64,000 bases of DNA from Paulinella micropora (taxonomy: Eukaryota; Cercozoa; Imbricatea; Euglyphida; Paulinellidae), in contig WBZZ01005954.1 of NCBI GenBank assembly GCA_019918135.1, forward strand, positions 1 through 64,000. Reading direction: 5' to 3'. The notes under the pieces are model-generated. The model ran no database searches. It had not been told where the DNA came from and saw only the letters and a list, made by a program, of their open reading frames with translations. Positions 18,509 to 25,148 of this stretch are shown piece by piece (positions within the stretch are counted from its first letter, which is position 1; each line of letters begins with the position of its first letter). Both the position numbers and the translations under genes were made by a program.

Positions 18509-18732
18509 GTGTTTCTTGCTTACTTGTATACGGCTCCCGCTCTCGGGCTGCTTCCTGCCCCTTCCCCCCCCCCCTCCCCTTCCCCCCCCCCCCGTCCTTT
18601 CCTTGGACCTGTTCTGGGGGGGGGAGGGGTAAGGGAGGGTGCAGTTCCAGCCCCCCACTCTCCCTCCCTCCCGCTAAAATGTGTAAAACAAGAAAAAAAA
18701 GCAAAACCTGGCCCCCACCCCCCCCCGGTTAA

Positions 18733-19128
18733 ATGATAGATATAGATTTGGTTCGCTTAGCAGAGTGGCTTTTGGAAGAAGCCGTAAGGTATTTGAATCA
18801 TACGATAGCGCAGAGCATCCGGTCCGGTCTGTACAATTTAAGTGCCTACCTCTGGTTGGGGTTCTTATTTTTAATGTTGTGGCTCGTGCTGGCAACAGCC
18901 AAGGCGTACACTCGGCGTGTGGTGCAGGCCAATCCGGCGGTTGCTCCGCCCGAAACCTCTGCCCTGCAGGATCTCGCGCCAGGAAAAAAAACAGAGTTTA
19001 ATGATCTAAGCTGCGAGCCCCTGCAGGGTAAACACCCCTGCTGGGACAACAGAAATATCAGGTGGACCAGACTAGCACGCGACAATACCGACAGTCTCTC
19101 TAGAATATTGGAAGACCTGTACGAGTGA
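18733..19128 (+). CDS. Small single-pass membrane protein
   Basis: 131 residues. An amphipathic N-terminus (residues 1-35, one NHT sequon) is followed by a strong transmembrane helix (residues 38-57, LWLGFLFLMLWLVLATAKAY). The cytoplasmic-type tail of about 75 residues has three cysteines and a charged end (NTDSLSRILEDLYE). Not recognised. Its last 29 bases overlap the convergent gene at 19100-20005. Confidence 0.65.
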   Translation: MIDIDLVRLAEWLLEEAVRYLNHTIAQSIRSGLYNLSAYLWLGFLFLMLWLVLATAKAYTRRVVQANPAVAPPETSALQDLAPGKKTEFNDLSCEPLQGKHPCWDNRNIRWTRLARDNTDSLSRILEDLYE

Positions 19129-20005
19129 GGTCCGGCCCCCGCCGCAAAAGGCAGCCCCGCGCGAGCGCCAGGCACTGCTGAGTCTTGTTCAGCAGCTCTC
19201 GCAGCTCGTCCAAGACGGGTGCAACGTGTGACTCTGCGGGGCCCCGCGAGCCCGCCGGCTCACCGTACAAGTAATGGACAAGCTCTTGTGCGGCTTGGCC
19301 TTGGCCGGTGCTACTAGGCTGTATCGTCTTTGTCCCAGTGCCGTACCAGTCCTCCATGGTGTCCGGCGAGGGGGGATACAGGTCGTCTCGCTTTATGTCG
19401 TTTTCTTTCTTCTCAAACCCGTCGTCGGGCCCCGCGGCCCGCGGCCTTGCCTCCTGCGTAGACCAAACAGGCAGTAGAGCTAATCGCGTTGGAGGGCTCA
19501 ATCGCCAGGTATCCGATAGTCGTGTCACCACGGAGCCAAAACTGGCGCCAGACTGGCACAGCTGTCGCACGCTTTCTTTCCACTGACGATAAAAGGCCTC
19601 GTCGCGGCTTCTGGTGGTGCCTCGCAGCGGACCGCTCACACCCACGACAGTGTAACTTTGCTTGGCCCAAGAAACACGCTGTTCCAGCATAGCTTTCTCG
19701 CCAAAACCAATCGATTTGCCGGGCGCCGCATACTTGCTGCCAGGACGAAGGCTAGGGCTGCTCCGCCGCTGAAAAAGACGGAGCTCTCGGCCCTGTATAG
19801 AAACCTGTAGATCTTTGCCCTTAGGGGTTGTCACGTAAAGACACTCTACCAAACGTAAGGAAGTCTGGTCGCGCCCACCCTGCGCCTCCTCAAAGGCTAA
19901 CATTAAAGGCGAGTATGCGTTTTCAGAGAGATAATACAAAGTGATGTCTCCCAAGGGCTTGCTGCTAGTGCGCTGCTTCTTTGACACACCCCGCGCCGAT
20001 CTCAT
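19100..20005 (-). CDS. Uncharacterised soluble protein
   Basis: About 301 residues starting at MRSARGVSKKQRTSS, the first ATG in frame. A basic N-terminus is followed by a mixed alpha/beta region with recognisable segments (ITLYYLSENAYSPLML, LRLVECLYVTTPKGKD). A Lys/Asp/Glu-rich linker lies near 195-225, and the C-terminal helix is LDELRELLNKTQQCLALARG. There is no signal peptide or membrane segment. I cannot assign a function. A TATA-like ATTAAAAAGGG lies on this strand about 40 bases upstream. Confidence 0.65.
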   Translation of the reverse strand: MRSARGVSKKQRTSSKPLGDITLYYLSENAYSPLMLAFEEAQGGRDQTSLRLVECLYVTTPKGKDLQVSIQGRELRLFQRRSSPSLRPGSKYAAPGKSIGFGEKAMLEQRVSWAKQSYTVVGVSGPLRGTTRSRDEAFYRQWKESVRQLCQSGASFGSVVTRLSDTWRLSPPTRLALLPVWSTQEARPRAAGPDDGFEKKENDIKRDDLYPPSPDTMEDWYGTGTKTIQPSSTGQGQAAQELVHYLYGEPAGSRGPAESHVAPVLDELRELLNKTQQCLALARGCLLRRGPDLTRTGLPIF

Positions 20006-20292
20006 CAAAAGTCCCTCCACCGGGTCCCTCCACCGGTTCTGCCCTTTTTAATGTTCTAAGCCCCTCTCTCTCGATCTGTTTTGTCGAGTGGCCAAAGGGG
20101 TGGGGAGCCCCCCCCCCTGCACCACAGCAACCCTCTCCGTCTTCTCCCCCCCCCCCCCCCCCGCCCTCCTTTGCTTCCCTCCCCCCCCCCCCCTCCTGCT
20201 TCTTGGTCAAAGAAATGGGGTTGTGTGTCACAAATTTTTTTTCTTTAATAAAACTGCCGGCCCTGCTGGGAAATCCTAATTTGCTGGCCTTA

Positions 20293-21177
20293 TTAATCGC
20301 ATATTTCATAGAGCGCCATCATGAGCAAATAGTCGCTTACAAGCACCAGGGAGGACAGTAGTGTAAAACTCCTACCGTATTCAGACTTCCCATCGTCGTC
20401 GTCGGTATAATTAAAGCAAAAAGAGAGCAGATCCAAGTATTTTGCAAAGGTTCTGGCGCCAGTTAAAAAGCTAAGAGCACAGAATAGCACAAGAGTAAAA
20501 AAAGCCGTTGCCTGTACACCGCAGGCGGCCTGCGACCAGAGGACGTCTGGCACTCTTTCCAATTTAGAAAGCCGTACACAAAAATAGGTAAACAAACTGG
20601 CCAACATACCCGCTTGACAGAATTGACTGAATAACATCCAACCACTAGTCTTATCTGTCCAGTAGACAACCATCAAGGCTACTACGTTCAGTCCAGCGCT
20701 CATCGCAGAAAAAACCAGCAAAGCATCGATGTCCTCGAGCTTTTCTTGTCTCACCAGAAAGAGCGTCAGGGTGGTCGACACGTAACAGCCGAGCAAACGA
20801 AAGAATTCGTTTGCCCTGAACTTTTGTGACCCGGCAGCAGTTCTTTTGCGGGAGTCAGAAGAAGAAGCACTTTTTCCGCGGGGCTGAGAGTAGTAAAACA
20901 AGTAGCAGCAATCAAACAAGACGTATATCAGCTGGATGGCAGCCACCGACAGCGCCAAACGCAGCGAGGTGAGGTGCTCGGTGCAAGGCTGATCGAACAG
21001 CAGTGCCACATTGATCACAATTATAGCGTAAGCCAGCACCATAAGGCCACAGAAAAGGACATCGAGACAGGATAGGAGATCGCGTATCGGTGATGATGGT
21101 GTGCTTTGCTTTGCATACTCCTCAAACATGATCTGCGAGCAGATGTTGACAGCAGATCTTTGTAGATATTTAAGCAT
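20293..21177 (-). CDS. Seven-segment membrane protein
   Basis: 294 residues from MLKYLQRSAVN. Seven hydrophobic segments are visible near residues 38-62, 72-95, 127-146, 152-174, 184-204, 216-240 and 265-288, the count expected of a GPCR-like fold. The loop after segment two is Ser/Lys/Arg-rich. An acidic DDDDGKSEYGRS loop precedes the last segment. No GPCR class motif (DRY, NPxxY, class C motifs) is seen, so homology to receptors is unproven. Bases 20006-20290 are C/A-rich with a TTTAATAAAA signal and no gene. Confidence 0.75.
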   Translation of the reverse strand: MLKYLQRSAVNICSQIMFEEYAKQSTPSSPIRDLLSCLDVLFCGLMVLAYAIIVINVALLFDQPCTEHLTSLRLALSVAAIQLIYVLFDCCYLFYYSQPRGKSASSSDSRKRTAAGSQKFRANEFFRLLGCYVSTTLTLFLVRQEKLEDIDALLVFSAMSAGLNVVALMVVYWTDKTSGWMLFSQFCQAGMLASLFTYFCVRLSKLERVPDVLWSQAACGVQATAFFTLVLFCALSFLTGARTFAKYLDLLSFCFNYTDDDDGKSEYGRSFTLLSSLVLVSDYLLMMALYEICD

Positions 21178-21419
21178 ATATATCAAGTGAGGAAAAGTCC
21201 AAGATAGACTTGCGGCCGGGGAGGTATCGGCCGGGGAGGCATCGGCCGGGGAGAGAGGGGGAGGGAGGAGGGAGGGAGGGAGGGAGGAGGGAGGGAGAAA
21301 AAAAGGGGAGGGGGGCCAGGGAGAGAGAGAGAGAGAGAGAGAGAAAGGAGGGGGGGGGGGGGAAAGGGCATTACAAATGCTACAAATAGAGTTGTAAGTT
21401 TTTTGTCGTCAGATTCTTG

Positions 21420-22709
21420 ATGCAGCAGAAGCAAGAGCCTTCCGATACAAACCGGGTCGTAGCAGAGGCGTGCGTGCAGGCTCTTGCGCAGCTGAGTCCA
21501 GTGTCTGGCTCACGGGCACGCCTGGCGGCGTGGGAAAATTTGGCACAAGATTCCGTTTCCCGCAGCGCTCTTCCTACCAGCGCCGAGCTGAAGCTTTTTT
21601 GGGAAAAGTTTCTGTTGGTGAACTGGCAGGGACTTGCGGGGCTGCGCGCAGCAATACCAGGCTTGACCGAAGGAACAGCCAGGTGTTACTCGGTGGAGCT
21701 GGCGGCGGAGCTGGCCAGGCTAAGCGAACAGGACCTGAGCCGTGGGGCCGCGCGGCGCTGGACGGGCAGCTGGCTCGCTGCTGCGCCCCAAGCCTCCATG
21801 GAGGTGATGTTGGTTCTGGACCACCGGGAAGCGGGGCTGCGGCGCTGTCTGCAGGGGCTGCCCTTTGTCGCGTGCGAGGAGCTACCCTTGGGCGACATTG
21901 CCTTTCGCATGCAAGGGCGTACCAGACGCCTGTTTGAACGCAAACGAGCGGACGATTGTTTACAGGGCATCTACTCGGGTCGTTTCCAGGCACAGCGTGA
22001 GGCGCTGGCGGATTGGGTGCGCGAAGAACCCGTGCAGCGCAGCGGTTGCGTAGGCTACATTTTCGAAAGCCCCGGCTGGCTGCTGCAAGCCGAAACAAAC
22101 GCACAGAGTCCTTTGCTGCTAGGCTTGAAGCGGGCGCAGGTGGTCTGCAAGGGCGGCTCCGAGCCAGACGCGGCGGCGTTAGCGCTGTTGCGCTCTACCG
22201 AGTGTAGTACGCAAATTAAGTACGGTTTCCAGTCCTTCAATACCGCCCACATTTTGCACACGGCAGTGCTGATCTTGAATTTGTTTCGTGCTTGGGAAGC
22301 CACAACAGGCATTGCTACGGGAGAACAACGGGCCACAACAGGCGATAGCGGTAAGCTGCAAGCCGCGGTAGTACACGAGCGCGCGCGCCAGGGGCGCCGC
22401 ACCTATCGCGCGGGGTCAGACCTGTCGCTCGGGCAGGCCGAGCGGCTTGGCTGTTACGCCGCAATCCGAGGGGTCAGCCCCGCGGTGGCTAGGGCGCTAT
22501 GTGCGCGCTACCCGACGGTAGCCAAACTAGTCAAGAGATGTCTGGACTTGGGGGGTGCGGGCTGCAGGCAGGAGTTGGCAGCGCTGCAGGTCCGAGCCCG
22601 GCCCGCCGCGCCGCCACGGCGCTTGGGACCCAAACTTGCGACGCGCATCTTGTGTCGCTTGGGCGCTTACGAGTGCAATCGGGACAAAAGCAAGCCTTGT
22701 AACTGCTAA
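21420..22709 (+). CDS. ERCC4-domain nuclease, XPF/Mus81-like
   Basis: 429 residues from the ATG at the second codon of the open frame. Residues 128-200 carry the ERCC4 signature: VLDHREAGLRRCL (V-D-x-R-E), ELPLGDIAF, and LFERKRADDCLQGIYSGRF (the E-R-K-x3-D catalytic motif). All key acidic residues and the Lys are present. Residues 340-390 (AIRGVSPAVARALCARYPTV) form a helix-hairpin-helix DNA-binding unit, as in XPF and Mus81. It would cut branched or flap DNA in replication-fork repair or recombination. ERCC4 nucleases occur in asfarviruses, mimiviruses and marseilleviruses. It leads a run of plus-strand genes. Confidence 0.9.
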   Translation: MQQKQEPSDTNRVVAEACVQALAQLSPVSGSRARLAAWENLAQDSVSRSALPTSAELKLFWEKFLLVNWQGLAGLRAAIPGLTEGTARCYSVELAAELARLSEQDLSRGAARRWTGSWLAAAPQASMEVMLVLDHREAGLRRCLQGLPFVACEELPLGDIAFRMQGRTRRLFERKRADDCLQGIYSGRFQAQREALADWVREEPVQRSGCVGYIFESPGWLLQAETNAQSPLLLGLKRAQVVCKGGSEPDAAALALLRSTECSTQIKYGFQSFNTAHILHTAVLILNLFRAWEATTGIATGEQRATTGDSGKLQAAVVHERARQGRRTYRAGSDLSLGQAERLGCYAAIRGVSPAVARALCARYPTVAKLVKRCLDLGGAGCRQELAALQVRARPAAPPRRLGPKLATRILCRLGAYECNRDKSKPCNC

Positions 22710-22801
22710 CACGCGCCGGGGGAGGGGGAAGGGAACGAAAGAGAGAGAGAGAGAGCGGCAAAGTTATTAATTAAAGGAAAAGGAACAGAGAAACAAGAAA
22801 A

Positions 22802-24454
22802 ATGTCCAACGCACGTTTTTATTGGTATTGTGAAGAAAGCAATTGGCCCCCAGGGGCCCTAGCGGTACCATGCGGCGGGCCTGGCCCGCCGGACGGCGCA
22901 ACCATCGTCACAATTGCACCAACACACGAAACGACCGCGGCTGAAATCGAAGAAAGGCTGTGCGCTGCACAGCCTTATTACAGCTGGAAATGGCAGGCTG
23001 GGCTGGACGCGGCGCCAATCAGGACGCCCGTCAAAGTAGTGCCTGGCCCCAACATGCACTACCCCGTCAAGCAGCTAAAGGACCTGTTATGGCCGACGGC
23101 GGAGAGGCCGCGCAAACAGCATCAGCGGAGCATCCTAGACAGCCCAAGGAACAGCCCAAGCAGCCCCGCTAGCGCAAGCCCAGCGATTCCCTTCGACTAT
23201 ATTCCCCTCGGGGCTTCGCTGTCACTTGACGACGTTAACAGCGAGACCGAGAGTGTGACCGAGACCGAGTCTCGGGTGACGCTTCTTTCGTCTTTGTCAG
23301 GGAAGAGGAAACGACCGGACTCCTGCCGGCCACCGGCCGCGTCCCCAGGGGGAGGCAGTCAGGGTCCCGAAGAGCGGCTCGTACACAAAGAGCTAGAGCT
23401 GCTGCAGCAAAGCAATGATCCGCTGTTTGAGAAAGGCAGACAGTTGGTCGTCTACCACGACAACAAAAGTCCCGGGAGCCGCGCCTTGTACAGCTCCCTG
23501 AGCCGCTATCTAGCTCCCGGAAAGTGTCGCGAATTCCGGGGCGCGTCGTCAGGGGAGTGCGAGGGCGGACAGCCAGGCGCTGTCACCTACGTGATATACG
23601 CCGGCGACAAGCGCGAGCTCTTGCACATCCTAAACAGCGTTCTGCCGGCTAAGGACGGGAAGCGGGAACAAAACACAGGTGGTTTGGCGCTGGTGGGGCT
23701 GCCAGTCGACATGATTCGCTACCTCCGCATAGCCATGCAAGGTAAGGGTAACTCACAGTTCTACGAGCGCACCTTCACGTGGTACAGCTGGTCCAAGCGG
23801 GGGCTCGCCGACCACTTCCATGTGTTCAGACAAGCGGTCGACAGCTACGACCCCCTGCCACCACCGCCACAAAAGCCAGCTAAGCACAGCGGGAACAAGC
23901 GGCAAAAACCCAAGAAAAGAAAACAGCCAGCGCAGAACCAGAACCAGCTGCAGCGCGTGCAAAGGGAATTAGAACTACTGGCCGCGGACCCCTCCAACCG
24001 CCTGTTCCAAAAGTCAAGAAATCTGGTTGTTTATTCCGGCGAGGCAAAAAGCCCCGCCAGCGATTTCTTGCATAATCGTCTTAGAAAACTAATGCCGGGT
24101 GGTCAATGCCGAGCGTTTAAAGAGGTGGTCGAGGGGTCGGCGGGGGCCGACCCCGGCCTCCGCAATACCTACGTACTGCACGCAACCACTGCTGGCGACC
24201 TAGCAAAAATTCTTGACTTAATACTACCGCTAGGCAATACAAAGCAAGAGAGCAGCCTGTGTGGCCTGGTGTTAGTAGGTCTGTCCAAACCTTTAATTCA
24301 ACACCTCTCGGTCGAGCTCCCTGCAAGCAGAAACAGGACATATTACGAGCACACACTCACGTGGTACACCGATTCCCAAAACGGGTTGTGTGGCCAAACT
24401 CATGTACTTAAACAAGCGATTAAGCGCTTTCTAGCGACCAAAGCTAGGCTTTGA
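22802..24454 (+). CDS. Protein with two copies of an unrecognised domain
   Basis: 550 residues. Residues 1-100 form one domain. A Ser/Pro-rich linker follows with a likely nuclear signal (GKRKRPDS near 165). Two related domains of about 165 residues then occupy about 187-350 and 382-550. Both share the order ELELL, (Q/N)LVVY, a P-G-(K/Q)-C-R-x-F turn, a GL-(A/V)-LVGL strand, and a YE-(R/H)-T-(F/L)-TWY element. The second linker is Lys/Gln-rich with another basic cluster. Internal duplication plus basic linkers suggests a nuclear DNA- or protein-binding scaffold, but this is inference. The A/T-rich ATTAATTAAA just upstream may end the ERCC4 transcript. Confidence 0.75.
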   Translation: MSNARFYWYCEESNWPPGALAVPCGGPGPPDGATIVTIAPTHETTAAEIEERLCAAQPYYSWKWQAGLDAAPIRTPVKVVPGPNMHYPVKQLKDLLWPTAERPRKQHQRSILDSPRNSPSSPASASPAIPFDYIPLGASLSLDDVNSETESVTETESRVTLLSSLSGKRKRPDSCRPPAASPGGGSQGPEERLVHKELELLQQSNDPLFEKGRQLVVYHDNKSPGSRALYSSLSRYLAPGKCREFRGASSGECEGGQPGAVTYVIYAGDKRELLHILNSVLPAKDGKREQNTGGLALVGLPVDMIRYLRIAMQGKGNSQFYERTFTWYSWSKRGLADHFHVFRQAVDSYDPLPPPPQKPAKHSGNKRQKPKKRKQPAQNQNQLQRVQRELELLAADPSNRLFQKSRNLVVYSGEAKSPASDFLHNRLRKLMPGGQCRAFKEVVEGSAGADPGLRNTYVLHATTAGDLAKILDLILPLGNTKQESSLCGLVLVGLSKPLIQHLSVELPASRNRTYYEHTLTWYTDSQNGLCGQTHVLKQAIKRFLATKARL

Positions 24455-24480
24455 CAGTGATCTTCTTTTTTTAATTATAA

Positions 24481-24870
24481 CTAAAAATTTACTTGCCTCT
24501 CAATTCGTTTATTCAACACCCGGCGTCGTCGGCTGCAAGGTCGTGGCTTCTCCCACCGGCGCGCCGTCGCTGGTGCCCTCGCTGGAGGGGGGGAGGCCTT
24601 CTTCTCCGGGGCTGGCCCCCCCGCGACCTGCGCCTCGGTCTCGTGGCTTGTCTGTTCCTTCGTGGCTGGCTCCCCCGCGACCTGCGCCTTGGTCCCGTGA
24701 TTGTTCTGCTTCTCCGCAGCTGGCCCCCTCGCGACCTGCGCCTCCTCGGTCGCGGTCGCTGGTTCCTTTGTGGCTGGTTCCTTTGCTTGCTCCGGGGCTG
24801 GCGCCGTTTTGAGTTTTTTTGAAACAGGTGCCGCTGCTAGGTCGTCATCGGGGCGTTCGTGCTGGGGCAT
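24481..24870 (-). CDS. Low-complexity basic protein with AQVA repeats
   Basis: 129 residues. The sequence is Ala/Pro/Glu/Lys-rich, with three imperfect repeats of the type AQVARGPAAEK / AQVAGEPATKE / AQVAGGPAPEK. There is one nuclear-localisation-like cluster near the start (SKKLKTAP) and a strongly basic C-terminus (RRRRVLNKRIERQ). It resembles small, intrinsically disordered DNA-compacting or nuclear proteins. It converges with the gene at 22802; a TTTAATTATA signal lies between. Moderate confidence that it is expressed. Confidence 0.5.
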   Translation of the reverse strand: MPQHERPDDDLAAAPVSKKLKTAPAPEQAKEPATKEPATATEEAQVARGPAAEKQNNHGTKAQVAGEPATKEQTSHETEAQVAGGPAPEKKASPPPARAPATARRWEKPRPCSRRRRVLNKRIERQVNF

Positions 24871-25083
24871 GGTTGATAGCTGTGTTTAAAAAGCCGGTGG
24901 GGGCGGGGGGGGGGAAAAGATAATGCACAGGAAAACACACTGCCCTTTTTGTTAGAACAATGACCAAAGAAGGGAGGGGGGGGAGTGCCCCCCCCACCCT
25001 ACCCCAAGAGGGGCGGTGGGGGGAGAGGAGGGGGAGGCAAGAAAGGGGGGGGGTGCTTCCCCCTTCCCCCCTCTTGGCCAAGA

Positions 25084-25092
25084 CATATAAAG
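25084..25092 (+). promoter_or_regulatory. TATA box of the protease-like gene
   Basis: CATATAAAGG lies about 43 bases before the ATG. A start site about 25-30 bases downstream would place the 25108-25148 inverted repeat at the very 5' end of the mRNA. Confidence 0.5.
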
Positions 25093-25107
25093 GAACACTA
25101 GACGACG

Positions 25108-25148
25108 CTTCAGCGTCGAACACACGCCGCGCATGTTCGACGCTGAAG
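25108..25148 (+). promoter_or_regulatory. Perfect hairpin enclosing the start codon
   Basis: The arms CTTCAGCGTCGAACA (25108-25122) and TGTTCGACGCTGAAG (25134-25148) are perfectly complementary over 15 bases with an 11-base loop. The ATG at 25133 sits at the loop-stem junction. It could control translation, or bind a dimeric protein as DNA. The right arm is coding (FDAEE). Confidence 0.6.
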
